Shown one piece after another: positions 8,747 to 18,224 of a stretch of DNA of 64,000 nucleotides (its first letter is position 1; every line of letters begins with the position of its first letter). The stretch is from positions 361,032 to 425,031 of the forward strand of contig NZ_BMKS01000004.1 of NCBI RefSeq assembly GCF_014644455.1, written 5' to 3'. A model generated the notes under the pieces. The model was not told the DNA's origin. It saw nothing but the letters and a program-made list of their open reading frames with translations, and did no database searches. Both the position numbers and the translations under genes were made by a program. Source of the DNA: Caldovatus sediminis (GTDB lineage: Bacteria > Pseudomonadota > Alphaproteobacteria > Acetobacterales > Acetobacteraceae).

Positions 8747-9658
8747 TCAGCGCGGCGCGGCGGCCAGGCAGTGGCGCGCGACCTCCTCGTGGGTCGCGAA
8801 CCAGACGCCGGGGTGGCTCTTCATGTGGCGCACCAGGCGCTCGAGCAGGGCGATGCGGCTGCGGTGGCCGATCACGTGCGGGTGCAGGGTGAGGAGGAAC
8901 AGGCCGCCCTCGGCATAGGCGCCGTCGAACTCGGTGCGGAAGATCTCCTCGACCGCCGAGGGCGGGGTGTAGGGGCGGAGCGCCGAGAAGCGGACCATGT
9001 TGAAGTAGACCGCGTCGTCGCGGATCCACTCCGGCGGCAGCTCGACGATGCCGGTCGGTTCGCCGTCGTCGAGCAGCTCGTAGGGGTCGTCGTCGGCCAT
9101 CAGGCTGGAGTCGTAGAGCAGCCCCATCTCCCGGATGATCGCGAGGGTGTCGGCCGAGAAGTCCCAGCTCGCGGTGCGGATGCCGACCGGACGGCGGCCG
9201 GACAGGCGTTCGAGGACCTCGGCGGCGCGCAGCGTGAGGTCGCGCTCGACGCCCGGCGGGAGGCGGGTGTTGGCCTCGTGGATCCAGGAGTGGAGGCCGA
9301 TCTCGTGACCGTCGTCGGCGACGGCGCGGACCTCCTCCGGATACAGGAGGGCGGAGACGGCGGGGTAGAAGAAGCTCGCACGGATGCCGTGGCGGGAGAG
9401 CAGGGCGCGGATGCGCGGAACGCCCTGGCGGTTGCCGTACTGGCCCTGGCTGATGCGCATCGGGCTCTCGTCGCCGTCGCGCAGCGGGATGGTGTCGTGG
9501 TCGGCGTCGAAGGAGAGGGCGACGCAGCACCGGGCGCCGCCCGGCCAGGAGGCGGGGCGGAGCGAGCGTCCGGCGCGGGCCCGGCCGACGATCTTGCGCC
9601 AATGGGACTCCGGCCATTCCCAGGGCCGGGCGGATCCGGGCGGCGAGGTGTCGGGCAT
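8747..9658 (-). CDS. Polysaccharide deacetylase (NodB homology) family protein
   Basis: A 303-residue carbohydrate esterase 4 fold protein. Visible motifs are SFDADHD near residue 49 (general base Asp and metal-binding Asp), HEIGLHSWIHE near 118 (metal-binding His residues), RTASWDFS near 160 and a LTLHPHVIGHRSR end motif. It resembles the PgdA-like/HpPgdA subgroup annotated as polysaccharide deacetylase, some members of which act on cyclic amides or small substrates instead of peptidoglycan. No signal peptide is seen, so an intracellular role is plausible. The ATG at 9658 starts a Pro-rich segment before the catalytic domain. Confidence 0.8.
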   Translation of the reverse strand: MPDTSPPGSARPWEWPESHWRKIVGRARAGRSLRPASWPGGARCCVALSFDADHDTIPLRDGDESPMRISQGQYGNRQGVPRIRALLSRHGIRASFFYPAVSALLYPEEVRAVADDGHEIGLHSWIHEANTRLPPGVERDLTLRAAEVLERLSGRRPVGIRTASWDFSADTLAIIREMGLLYDSSLMADDDPYELLDDGEPTGIVELPPEWIRDDAVYFNMVRFSALRPYTPPSAVEEIFRTEFDGAYAEGGLFLLTLHPHVIGHRSRIALLERLVRHMKSHPGVWFATHEEVARHCLAAAPR

Positions 9659-9739
9659 GCGGGGAATCCTCCGGGTCGCGGCGGGTGCGCGGCGATGCTG
9701 CGCCCCGGCGCGGCGCGGGGGAAGCCCGGCCCGTCGGCG

Positions 9740-10564
9740 CTACAGCCAGAAGTGGCGCCGCAGGTCCTGCGGCGCGCGGTAGGCGCGGGTGTCGCGCACC
9801 GGCAGGGAGGCGAGGTGCGCGGTGACGCCGATCTCCGCGATGTCGAGCGGCGCGAACTCCTCGACGATCTCGTGGTAGCGCCGGCTGAGCACCGTGCTCC
9901 CCGGGTCGAGGCCGGTGATCAGGACGAGGCCGGTCGGGCGGGCGTTCAGCAGGTGGAGGCGCAGCTCGGGCCGGTGCCGGCGCAGGATCGGCACCAGCTT
10001 CCAGACGTCGCCCGTCCAGACGTTGGGGTCGCGCGTCGGGCCGCGCGGCCCGCTCTGGGCGCGCCGGGTCATTCCCGCATCCGTCGGCAGGCAGTCGTGC
10101 AGCACGATCACCGAGTTCGGCCGGCAGTGCCGCTCGGTGTTGAGGAAGTCGCGCAGCAGGGTCTCGAACTCGTGCAGGCCGTCGAGGAAGGCCATGTCGA
10201 GGGGGCCGCCGAGCAGCGCGCAGGGGTCGTGCTGCTGGAAGAACCGGTCGCTCGGCATCTGGAACAGGAACAGGGCCGGCTTCCGGCCGAGGGCGGCGGC
10301 CGACGGCTCCATCGCCGGATCCACGCCGATCGAGGGGCAGGCGGCGAGGGCGAGCGACGCCCCGGTGCGCACGCCGATCTCGAGATAGGTGCGCGGCTGC
10401 AGGACGCTGTGCAGGCGCGTCAGGACCTGGAGATAGCTCTCGCCGCCGAGCGGGGGCGCGAACAGGCGCGGATCGCGCCCCGGCGCGGCCGGAGCCGGCT
10501 CCGGGGGCGCGGCCGCGGCGGAAGGCGTATCGCCGGGGGCGGCGGGCGGGTGGTCGGCCTGCAT
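9740..10564 (-). CDS. Class I SAM-dependent methyltransferase
   Basis: A 274-residue protein with a Pro/Ala-rich N-terminal tail of about 35 residues and then a Rossmann methyltransferase domain. The SAM-binding glycine motif is YLEIGVRTGASL, the acidic strand-2 end is SIGVDP, and DMAFLDGLHEFE and VIVLHDCLP match the Methyltransf_24 pattern. The target is not predictable. The ATG at 10564 is the first start after the upstream non-coding stretch. It lies next to the deacetylase gene on the same strand; about 80 bases separate them, so co-transcription is possible. Confidence 0.75.
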   Translation of the reverse strand: MQADHPPAAPGDTPSAAAAPPEPAPAAPGRDPRLFAPPLGGESYLQVLTRLHSVLQPRTYLEIGVRTGASLALAACPSIGVDPAMEPSAAALGRKPALFLFQMPSDRFFQQHDPCALLGGPLDMAFLDGLHEFETLLRDFLNTERHCRPNSVIVLHDCLPTDAGMTRRAQSGPRGPTRDPNVWTGDVWKLVPILRRHRPELRLHLLNARPTGLVLITGLDPGSTVLSRRYHEIVEEFAPLDIAEIGVTAHLASLPVRDTRAYRAPQDLRRHFWL

Positions 10565-10747
10565 GTCGGTGCGTCCTTTCGGGGCGCGGGGCGATCCGCG
10601 GATCGGCGTTGCCGTTGCGATACGCGATGACGCGCGGCCTGCCCAGCGGCGTGGCGAGCGGGCGGCGGCGGGACGCGACCACGCCTTCGCCCGCTGGCGC
10701 GATGCCCCTGCGGCGCGGCAGGGGTTGCCTCGGGCGGGGGAGCCGTC

Positions 10748-12199
10748 ATGCTGCGCACGCCTGCCGAAGGCCTGCCGATGGACGCGACCGATCCTGCCCT
10801 GATGACCGCCGAGACCCTGCTCGCGCTCTACGCGCGCCGCGCGCTCTCGCCGGTGGAGGCGCTGCAGGCCGTGACCGAGCGCATCGCGCGCTACAACCCC
10901 TGGGTCAACGCCTTCGCCGTGATGAACCCGCGCGCGGTCGTCGCCGCCGGGGAGAGCGAGGCGCGCTGGATGGCCGGGCGGCCGATCGGGCCGCTCGACG
11001 GCGTGCCGGCGACGGTGAAGGACCTGCTGGACCTCGCCGGCTTCCCGACGCGGCGCGGCAGCCGCACCACCGACCCGGCGCCGGTCGCGCAGGACGCGCC
11101 CGCCGTGCTCGGCCTGAAGGCGGCGGGGGCGGTGATCCTCGGCAAGACGACGACGACGGAGTTCGGCTGGAAGTCGCCGGGCGACTGCCCGCTGCACGGC
11201 ATCACGCGCAACCCCTGGGACCCGCGGCGCACGCCGGGGGGATCGTCCTCCGGCGCCGGGGCGGCGGGGGCGGCGTGCTTCGGGCCGCTGCACATCGGCA
11301 CCGATGCGGGCGGCTCGATCCGCATCCCCGCGGCCTATAGCGGGCTGGTCGGGGTGAAGCCGACCTTCGGGCGGGTGCCGCAGTGGCCGCACGGGGCCTT
11401 CGGGCACATCGCGGTGGCGGGGCCGATGACGCGCAGCGTGCGCGACGCGGCGCTGATGCTCTCCGCCATGGCGCGCTTCGACCTGCGCGATCCCTATTGC
11501 CTGCCGGACGAGCCGCGCGACTGGCGCCAGGGCATCGAGGACGGCGTGGCCGGGCTGCGCGTCGCGCTGGTGCGCCGCCTCGGCTTCGATCCGCCGCTGG
11601 ACGCGGAGGGCGAGGCGGCGCTCGCCGCCGCCGCGCGGCTGCTGGAGGAGCAGGGCGCGGTGGTCGAGGAGGCCGATCCCGGCCTGCCCGACACGCGCGC
11701 GATCTTCGGCCGCGTTTGGGCCGTGGCGCTCGCCCGCGTGGTGGCGCTGACGCCGGAGGAGAAGCGGGAGCTGCTCGAGCCCGGCATCCGCGAGGTGGCG
11801 GCGCGGGAGGGTGCGGTCGGCGCCGCCGACGTCCTCGCCGCGGAGGCGATGCGGCTGGAGGCGGCGCACGCCATGGCGCGGTTCCACCAGCGCTACGACC
11901 TGGTGCTGACCGCCGCCACCCCCACCGCGGCCTTCGCCGCCGACGCGCCGACGCTGCGCCCGGCGGAGGCGCTGTGGCGCGACTGGGCGCCCTGGACCTT
12001 CGCCTTCAACCTGACGCGCCAGCCGGCGGTCACGGTGCCGGTCGGACTCGACGCGGAGGGGATGCCGAGGGCGGTGCAGGTGGTGGCGGCGATGTACCGG
12101 GACGATCTGGCGCTGCGCGGGGCGCGGGCGATCGAGCGGGCCGCGGCGGTGCCGCTCGCCGATCCGGAGGCGGCGGCGCGGCGAGAGGAGAGGGGCTGA
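10748..12199 (+). CDS. Amidase signature family hydrolase
   Basis: A 483-residue amidase with the Ser-cisSer-Lys triad: Lys in PATVKDL near residue 93, cis-Ser in TPGGSSSGAG near 165 and the nucleophile Ser in GTDAGGSIRIPA near 186. It would hydrolyse a carboxamide to acid plus ammonia; the substrate is unknown. The ATG at 10748 has a GGGGGAG stretch 5-11 bases upstream; a second ATG at 10778 is an alternative. Its stop overlaps the start of the next gene by one base (TGATG), so the amidase, the FAH-family hydrolase, TctC and the M20 peptidase form one likely operon. Confidence 0.85.
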   Translation: MLRTPAEGLPMDATDPALMTAETLLALYARRALSPVEALQAVTERIARYNPWVNAFAVMNPRAVVAAGESEARWMAGRPIGPLDGVPATVKDLLDLAGFPTRRGSRTTDPAPVAQDAPAVLGLKAAGAVILGKTTTTEFGWKSPGDCPLHGITRNPWDPRRTPGGSSSGAGAAGAACFGPLHIGTDAGGSIRIPAAYSGLVGVKPTFGRVPQWPHGAFGHIAVAGPMTRSVRDAALMLSAMARFDLRDPYCLPDEPRDWRQGIEDGVAGLRVALVRRLGFDPPLDAEGEAALAAAARLLEEQGAVVEEADPGLPDTRAIFGRVWAVALARVVALTPEEKRELLEPGIREVAAREGAVGAADVLAAEAMRLEAAHAMARFHQRYDLVLTAATPTAAFAADAPTLRPAEALWRDWAPWTFAFNLTRQPAVTVPVGLDAEGMPRAVQVVAAMYRDDLALRGARAIERAAAVPLADPEAAARREERG

Positions 12200-13077
12200 T
12201 GCGGCTGGTGACCTTCCGCGATCCGCAGGGCGGGGTGCGGGTCGGCGCGCTGGACGCGCACGGGCTGGTGCGCGACCTCGTGCTGGTGGACGCGGCGCTG
12301 CCGCAGGACATGCGCGCGGTGATCGCGGCCGGGCCGGCGGCGCTGGCGCGGGCGGCGGCGCGTCTCCCGGCCGCGCCGGTGGTGGCGGGGGCGCAGGTGC
12401 TGGCGCCGATCCCGCGTCCGGCGAAGAACGTCTTCTGCGTCGGCAAGAACTACCGCGAGCACGCGAAGGAGTTCGCCGGCTCCGGCTTCGACGCCACGGC
12501 GAAGGAGGTGGTGCCGGAGGCGCCGGTGGTGTTCTCCAAGCCGCCGACCTCGGTCATCGGGCCGGGCGAGCCGATCCCCTCCTATCTCGATCCGACCGGC
12601 TCGGTGGACTACGAGGGCGAGCTGGCGGTGGTGATCGGCGCCGGCGGGCGGGGCATCCGCCGGGCGGAGGCGATGCGGCACGTCTTCGGCTACACCATCG
12701 TCAACGACGTGACGGCGCGGACGCTGCAGCACCGGCACCGGCAGTGGATCCTCGGCAAGGGGCTGGACGGGTTCTGCCCGATGGGGCCGGCGATCCTGAC
12801 CGCCGACGAGGTGCCGGACCCGGGCGCGCTGCGCCTGCGCACCTGGGTGAACGGGGAGCTGCGCCAGGACGCGACGGTGGCCGATCTGATCTTCGACATC
12901 CCGACGCTGATCGAGACCATCAGCGCCGGCATCACCCTCGAGCCGGGCGACATCATCGCCACCGGCACCCCGGCGGGCGTGGGGATCGGCTTCCAGCCGC
13001 CGCGGTTCCTCAGGCCGAAGGACGTGGTGCGGATCGAGGTCTCCGGCATCGGCGTGCTGGAGAACCCGGTGGGCTGA
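12199..13077 (+). CDS. Fumarylacetoacetate hydrolase (FAH) family protein
   Basis: A 292-residue FAH-fold protein. The family splits C-C bonds in, or hydrates or decarboxylates, 2-oxo acids with a bound divalent metal. The metal site appears in VDYEGELAVVIG (two Glu, about residues 138-142) and NDVTARTLQ (Asp, about 172), and the C-terminal half carries the DIIATGTPAGVG signature. It is translationally coupled to the amidase through the TGATG overlap. The pairing with an amidase, a binding protein and an M20 peptidase suggests a pathway for an amide-linked organic acid, but no substrate can be named. Confidence 0.85.
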   Translation: MRLVTFRDPQGGVRVGALDAHGLVRDLVLVDAALPQDMRAVIAAGPAALARAAARLPAAPVVAGAQVLAPIPRPAKNVFCVGKNYREHAKEFAGSGFDATAKEVVPEAPVVFSKPPTSVIGPGEPIPSYLDPTGSVDYEGELAVVIGAGGRGIRRAEAMRHVFGYTIVNDVTARTLQHRHRQWILGKGLDGFCPMGPAILTADEVPDPGALRLRTWVNGELRQDATVADLIFDIPTLIETISAGITLEPGDIIATGTPAGVGIGFQPPRFLRPKDVVRIEVSGIGVLENPVG

Positions 13078-13095
13078 AGCGGAGAGGAGACGGAC

Positions 13096-14097
13096 ATGCG
13101 CAGACGGCACCTGCTCAGGGGCCTCGCCACCATCGCGCCGGTCGCGGCGGCGCCGGTCGTCGCGCCGCGACGGGCCGCGGCGCAGGACGCGGCGGCCTAC
13201 CCCTCGCGCGCGGTGACGATGGTCGTGGCCTTCCCGCCGGGCGGGCAGGCGGACGTCGTGGCGCGGCCGGTGGCGGCGGCGCTCGAGCGGATCTGGCGGG
13301 TGCCGGTGCCGGTGGTGAACCGCGGCGGCGCCGGCGGGGCGATCGGCAACGCCTTCGTCGCCCGCGCCGCGCCGGACGGCCACACGCTGCTGATGGCGCT
13401 CTCCTCGCTCGCGGTGCTGCCGGAGGCGGACCGCCTGTACGGCCGGCCGCCCGCCTACACGGTGGACCAGTTCGCGCCGATCGCGCTGATCACCGCCGAC
13501 CCGACGCTGCTCGTGGTGCGCGCGGACGCGCCCTGGCGGACGCTCGAGGAGTTCGTCGAGGACGCGAAGCGGCGGCCGGGGCAGATCACCTACTCCTCGG
13601 CCGGCAACTACTCCACCCTGCACGTGGCGATGGCGATGTTCGCCAGCGCGGCGGGGCTCGACCTGCTGCACGTGCCCTACCAGGGCGGCGGGCCGGCGAT
13701 GACGGCGCTGCTGTCGGGGACGGTGCAGGCGCTCTCCTCCGGACCCGGGCCGGCGCTGCCGCATGTGCGCGAGGGGAAGCTGCGGGCCCTCGCCTGCTGG
13801 GGGGCGCGGCGGGCGCCGGGCTTCGAGGAGGTGCCGACCTTCATCGAGAAGGGCTATCCGGAGGTCGAGTTCTACATCTGGGCCGGGCTGTTCGCGCCGG
13901 CGGGAACGCCCGCGGCGGTGCAGGAGCGGCTGCGCGCGGCGCTGCGCCAGGCGGTCGCCGACCCCGAGCTCAGGCGGGCGCTGGAGGCGGCGGGGAGCCC
14001 GATCGACTACCGCGACGGGGAGGCGTTCGAGCGCTTCTTCCGCGAGGACTCGGCGCGGCTGATCCGCGCCGTGCAGCGCATCGGCAAGGTGGATTGA
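13096..14097 (+). CDS. TctC/Bug-family tripartite tricarboxylate transporter binding protein
   Basis: A 333-residue periplasmic binding protein. A twin-arginine-like start (MRRRHLLRG), a hydrophobic stretch and an AAAQDAA cleavage region form the signal peptide. The mature part opens with YPSRAVTMVVAFPPGGQADVVAR, and the AGGAIGN and APDGHTLL blocks are typical of Bug proteins, which bind carboxylates. A GGAGAGGAGA ribosome site lies 8 bases upstream. No TctA or TctB membrane partner lies in the window, as is usual for orphan Bug proteins. Its place between the FAH and peptidase genes suggests it captures the substrate of this operon. Confidence 0.88.
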   Translation: MRRRHLLRGLATIAPVAAAPVVAPRRAAAQDAAAYPSRAVTMVVAFPPGGQADVVARPVAAALERIWRVPVPVVNRGGAGGAIGNAFVARAAPDGHTLLMALSSLAVLPEADRLYGRPPAYTVDQFAPIALITADPTLLVVRADAPWRTLEEFVEDAKRRPGQITYSSAGNYSTLHVAMAMFASAAGLDLLHVPYQGGGPAMTALLSGTVQALSSGPGPALPHVREGKLRALACWGARRAPGFEEVPTFIEKGYPEVEFYIWAGLFAPAGTPAAVQERLRAALRQAVADPELRRALEAAGSPIDYRDGEAFERFFREDSARLIRAVQRIGKVD

Positions 14098-14112
14098 GGG
14101 GGGACCGGCCGG

Positions 14113-15306
14113 ATGGACGGGGAGACGATCGAGGCGCGGATCACCGCCTGGCTCGCCGGGCAGCGCGAGGCGATGATCGAGGCGCTGCGCGAGATGGTGA
14201 ACACCGACGGCGGCAGCTACGACAAGGCGGGCGTGGACGCGGTGGGCGCGCAGGTGCGGCGCTTCCTCGAATCCCACGGCATCCCGGTCGAGACCATCCC
14301 GCGCGAGAAGCACGGCGACTGCCTGCGCGCGACGGTGGCGGGCGGGGCGGCGGCGCGGGCCGCCAGCGGCAACCAGAAGCGGAACATCGTGCTGATGGGC
14401 CACCGCGACACCGTCTTCCCGAAGGGGGAGCCGCGGCGGCGGCCCTTCCGCATCGAGGGCGACAAGGCCTACGGCCCGGGCGTCGCCGACATGAAGGCGG
14501 GCATCGTGATGAACATGTTCGTCCTCGCCGCCTTCGCGAAGTTCGGCGGGGCGCCGGGCCCGCTGGTCGGCCTGTTCACCGGCGACGAGGAGATCGGCTC
14601 GCCGGAGGGGCGGCCGGTGATCGAGGCCGAGGCGCGGCAGGCGCGGGTGGTGTTCAACGCCGAGCCCGGGCGGCCCTCCGGCAACGTCGTCACGGGGCGC
14701 AAGGGCGGCGTCTTCATGGCGATGGAGATCGAGGGCAGGGCGGCGCATTCGGGCGGGAACTTCCAGGAGGGCATCAGCGCCATCGAGGAGCTGGCGCGGA
14801 AGATCCAGGCGATCCACGCGCTGACGGACCTCAACCGCGGCATCACCCTCAACGTCGGGCTGGTGAGCGGCGGGCAGAGCGTGAACACGGTGGCGCCCTG
14901 GGCGCAGGGGCAGATTGACCTGCGCTATGTGGAGCCGGCGGATCGCGACGAGATCGTGGGGAAGATCCACGAGATCGTGGCGCGGAGCTTCGTGCCCGGC
15001 ACGCGCGCGACGCTCGCCGTGAAGGGGGAGTTCCTGCCGCTGACCCAGACGCCGGCCTCGGCGAGGCTGTTCGAGCTGTACCGCGCGGCGGCGGCGGAGA
15101 CCGGCTTCACCGCGGACGGCGAGTTCTCCGGCGGCTGCGCGGACTCGGGGTTCACCGCGGCGGTCGGGACGCCGACGCTCTGCGCCGTGGGCCCGGTGGG
15201 CGGCAGGGCGCACAGCCCCGAGGAGTACCTGATGGTGGACAGCATGGTGCCGCGGGCGCAGGCGCTGGCCCGCGCGATCCTGCGGCTGGACAGGACGGGC
15301 CTCTGA
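14113..15306 (+). CDS. M20 family metallopeptidase (carboxypeptidase G2-like)
   Basis: A 397-residue zinc-dependent amidohydrolase/peptidase of the M20 clan. Metal ligands and catalytic acids are visible: His and Asp in GHRDTVFP, Asp in GVADMKAG, the Glu pair in TGDEEIGSPEG, Glu in NAEPGRPSG and His in GRAHSPEEY. A dimerisation domain is inserted from about residue 195 to 300 (RAAHSGGN start). It resembles glutamate carboxypeptidases, which cleave N-acylated amino acids. It starts 15 bases after the TctC stop, so it is the last gene of the amidase operon. Confidence 0.85.
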   Translation: MDGETIEARITAWLAGQREAMIEALREMVNTDGGSYDKAGVDAVGAQVRRFLESHGIPVETIPREKHGDCLRATVAGGAAARAASGNQKRNIVLMGHRDTVFPKGEPRRRPFRIEGDKAYGPGVADMKAGIVMNMFVLAAFAKFGGAPGPLVGLFTGDEEIGSPEGRPVIEAEARQARVVFNAEPGRPSGNVVTGRKGGVFMAMEIEGRAAHSGGNFQEGISAIEELARKIQAIHALTDLNRGITLNVGLVSGGQSVNTVAPWAQGQIDLRYVEPADRDEIVGKIHEIVARSFVPGTRATLAVKGEFLPLTQTPASARLFELYRAAAAETGFTADGEFSGGCADSGFTAAVGTPTLCAVGPVGGRAHSPEEYLMVDSMVPRAQALARAILRLDRTGL

Positions 15307-15432
15307 GCGGGGGCCGAGCGCGCGGCCGCGCCGCGGGAGGCGGGGGAGGGCCGGCCGGCGGCACGGCCGCGGCGACCGCGATGCCGCCGGCCCGGTAGCG
15401 CGCCGCGGCGCGCGGGCGGCGCCCCGGGCCGG

Positions 15433-16425
15433 TCAGCCGCGCCACGGCCTCCTCTGCCACAGCGCGCGGAGCTGCGCGTCCACCTCCGACGCCATCTTCC
15501 TGTAGTCCTCGCCGAGCAGCGGGCGCAGCGGCATCACCAGTCGCTCGGCGTCGCGCTGGAAGGCGGGGTCGGCCATGGCCTCGCCGAAGGCGGCGCGCAG
15601 GCGGGCGGCGATCGGCTCCGGGATGCCCGGCGGGCCGACCAGGCCGCGCGAGGCGCCGGCGACCAGGTCGTAGCCGAGCTCGCGGAAGGTCGGCACGTCG
15701 GGCGCCTGCCGCATGCGCTCGGCCGTCGCGACGGCAAGGCCGCGCACCTTGCCCTCGCGTCCGAGGGTGATCATTTCGCCGGCGTTGCCCACCGCCATGT
15801 CGAGGTGGCCGCCGAGGAGCTGCGGGGTCAGCACCGCGGAGCCGGCGAAGGGGATGTGGGTCTGCGGCGGCAGGCCCGCGGCGTGCTCCAGCTCCAGCAT
15901 GAAGATGTGGTCGTCGGAGCCGATGCCGGTGGTGCCGTAATTGATCTGCCCCGGTCCCGCCTTCGCCCGCTCGATCAGGTCGCCGAGGCTGCGGATCGGC
16001 GAGTCGGCGCGGACGAAGATCGCGTTCGGGTCGTCCACGATGTTGCAGAGGAAGGTGAAGTCGAGCGGGCGGTAGCGCGTCGGCCGCTCGATGGCGATGC
16101 CGCTGTGGGCGGGGATGGTGGTGGCGCCGATGGTGTAGCCGTTGGGCGCGGCATTGAAGGTCGCCTCGAGGCCGATCTGGCCGGCGGCGCCGGGACGGTT
16201 GAGGACGACGAAGTTGCTGCCGGGCAGCCGCGCCTGGGCGAGCGGCAGGATCAGCCGGGTCATCACGTCCACCCCGCCGCCGGGCGGGAAGGGGACGATC
16301 ACCTCGATCGGCCGCTCGGTGGGCCAGGCCGCGGCGGCGGTCTGCGCGCGGAGCGCGGGCGGCGCCGCGAGCAGGGCCGCGCCTGCGCCGAGCGCGGCGC
16401 GGCGGCGGATCGGCGTGGTCGTCAT
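15433..16425 (-). CDS. TctC/Bug-family binding protein (paralogue A of a pair)
   Basis: A 330-residue TctC/Bug protein with a signal peptide (MTTTPIRRRAALGAG, cleavage near LRAQ). The ATG at 16425 is chosen over a further upstream in-frame start because AGGAAAGGA lies just before it. The mature protein shares long blocks with the protein at 17232-18224, such as GQIGLEATFNAAP, TRYRPLDFTF and TTGIGSDDHIF, and both are 330 long, so they arose by duplication. The IERPTRYR segment is unusual among Bug proteins and suggests a shared ligand class. The pair flanks a broken citrate-lyase-like gene. Confidence 0.87.
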   Translation of the reverse strand: MTTTPIRRRAALGAGAALLAAPPALRAQTAAAAWPTERPIEVIVPFPPGGGVDVMTRLILPLAQARLPGSNFVVLNRPGAAGQIGLEATFNAAPNGYTIGATTIPAHSGIAIERPTRYRPLDFTFLCNIVDDPNAIFVRADSPIRSLGDLIERAKAGPGQINYGTTGIGSDDHIFMLELEHAAGLPPQTHIPFAGSAVLTPQLLGGHLDMAVGNAGEMITLGREGKVRGLAVATAERMRQAPDVPTFRELGYDLVAGASRGLVGPPGIPEPIAARLRAAFGEAMADPAFQRDAERLVMPLRPLLGEDYRKMASEVDAQLRALWQRRPWRG

Positions 16426-16593
16426 GGCTGTCCTTTCCTCCGGAGGATCGTCGAGGCCGAGCGTCGCTCGCTGCGCGACGCGGTTCAAGGGTCACGAAAA
16501 GGGCGGGCTGGGCGCGTCGCGCGCGCATCGGCGCCTCGCATGGGGGGCGCGGCCGCGGTTGCCGGCGGCATCGTCGGCCCATAGGCTCGGGAC

Positions 16594-17190
16594 ATGCCGT
16601 GCCAGAGCCCGGACGGGTCCCCCGGTCCGGATCGCCGCGTCCGGCCCCCTGCGCTGCGCCGCTCCTGGCTGTTCCTGCCGGGCGCGGAGGAGACGGTGCT
16701 GCGCGCCGCACCGGGGCTGGGCGCCGACGTGCTGATCCAGGAGCTGGAGGACTTCACGCCGCCCGGGCGTCGGCCCGAGGCGCGGGCGCTGTGCGCCGCG
16801 CTGTTCCTCGCCTGGCGGGCGGCCGGGGTGGTGGCGGCGGTGCGCATCAACCCGCTCGAGGACTGCGGGCGCGAGGATCTCGCCGCCGCCATGGCCGGCG
16901 AGTCGGACGTGGTGATGATGAGCAAGGTGGTCTCGCACGGGCAGGTGCAGGCGCTGGACGAGGCGATCGCCGCGCTGGAACGGGTGCCGGGGCGCACCGA
17001 GATCGTCCCGAATGTGGAGACCGCCGCCGGGGTGGTGCGGACGCTGGCGATCGCCCGGGCGAGCCCGCGCGTCACCGCGCGCCCGCGGCGAGGACCGCGC
17101 CGAAGTGGACGGGCTGTTCGTGGAGGTGCCGACCTATCTTGCGGCGCGGCGCCTGCTGCGGCGCGCGGAGGCGCTGGCCGCCCGGCGACG
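16594..17190 (+). pseudogene. Broken HpcH/HpaI aldolase / citrate-lyase-beta-like gene
   Basis: The first 160 codons from the ATG at 16594 read as a normal CoA-ester lyase start: RRSWLFLPGAEE, VLIQELEDFTPP, AVRINPLED, MSKVVSHGQVQ and IVPNVETAAGVVRTL. At about 17075 the frame loses likeness, and a +1 frame resumes with AEVDGLFVEVPTYLAARRLL, a segment found later in such proteins. The middle with the metal-binding block and the C-terminal end are missing. A complete enzyme is near 280-300 residues. It appears to be a remnant left by a deletion between the two TctC genes. Confidence 0.7.
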
Positions 17191-17231
17191 GGCCGGGCGG
17201 CGGGCCGCGCCCCGGTGCCGCGCGCCGGTCC

Positions 17232-18224
17232 TCAGCGTTCGCGCCAGGGGCGCACCTCCCACAGGCTGCGCACCATGTCATCCACGCCCTGCGCCATGCG
17301 CCTGTACTCCGCGCCGACCAGCGGGCGGAGCGGCATGAACTGGCGCTCCGCGTCGGCGACGAAGCGGGGGTCGGAGAGGGCGCCGCGGAACGCCTCCTCC
17401 AGCTTCGCCACGATCGGCCCGGGCAAGCCGGGCGGGCCGAGGATGCCGCGCGAGGCGCCGGTGACGATGTCGAAGCCCAGCTCGCGCAGGGTCGGCACCT
17501 CGGGGGCGAAGCGGCTCCGCTCCGTGCCGGCCATCGCCAGGGCGCGGACCCGGCCCTCGCGCATCAGCGCGATCGCGTCGTTGATGTTCACCGCGGCGAG
17601 CTGGAGGTGCCCGCCGAGGAGCTGCGAGAAGAGCGGCGCGTTGCCGGTGAAGGGCACGTGGACCAGCGGCGGGATGCGCGCGGCCGCCTCGAAGGCGAGC
17701 AGGAAGATGTGGTCGTCCGAGCCGATTCCCGTGGTCGCGCAGTGGATCGTGCCCGGGGCGGCGCGGGCCCGCTCGATCAGGTCTCCGATGGTGCGGAAGG
17801 GGCTGTCGGCGGGGACGTAGAAGGCGTTGGGGTCCTCGACGATGTTGGCGATGAAGGTGAAGTCCATCGCCCGGTAGCGCGTCGGGCGCTCGATCGGGAT
17901 CGCCATCTGCGCGGGGATGGTGGTGGCGCCGAGGGTGTAGCCGTCCGGCGCGGCGTTGAAGGTGGCCTCGAGGCCGATCTGCCCGCCGGCGCCGGGGCGG
18001 TTGGTGACGACGGTGCGCAGGCCGGGGATGCGCTCGGCGACGAAGGGCAGGATCAGCCGGGTCATGACGTCCACCGGGCCGCCCGCGTTGGCGAGGACGA
18101 TCACCTCGACCGGGCGGTTCGGGTTCGGCCAGGCCTCGGACGGCTGCGCGCCGGCGACCGCGGGGGCGCCGAGCGCTGCGGCGGCGCCGAGCGTCGCGGC
18201 TCCGACCTGGCGGCGGGTGAGCAT
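17232..18224 (-). CDS. TctC/Bug-family binding protein (paralogue B of a pair)
   Basis: A 330-residue TctC/Bug protein. The start at 18224 (MLTRRQVGAATLG) is preferred over an ATG 18 bases further upstream because a perfect AAGGAGGA lies 6 bases before it. The signal peptide ends near VAGAQPSE. It shares GQIGLEATFNAAP, IPIERPTRYR and TTGIGSDDHIF with the protein at 15433-16425. The usual phosphate/carboxylate loop PFPPGG is replaced by VLANAGGP, which may change ligand choice. No membrane transporter genes are adjacent. Confidence 0.87.
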   Translation of the reverse strand: MLTRRQVGAATLGAAAALGAPAVAGAQPSEAWPNPNRPVEVIVLANAGGPVDVMTRLILPFVAERIPGLRTVVTNRPGAGGQIGLEATFNAAPDGYTLGATTIPAQMAIPIERPTRYRAMDFTFIANIVEDPNAFYVPADSPFRTIGDLIERARAAPGTIHCATTGIGSDDHIFLLAFEAAARIPPLVHVPFTGNAPLFSQLLGGHLQLAAVNINDAIALMREGRVRALAMAGTERSRFAPEVPTLRELGFDIVTGASRGILGPPGLPGPIVAKLEEAFRGALSDPRFVADAERQFMPLRPLVGAEYRRMAQGVDDMVRSLWEVRPWRER

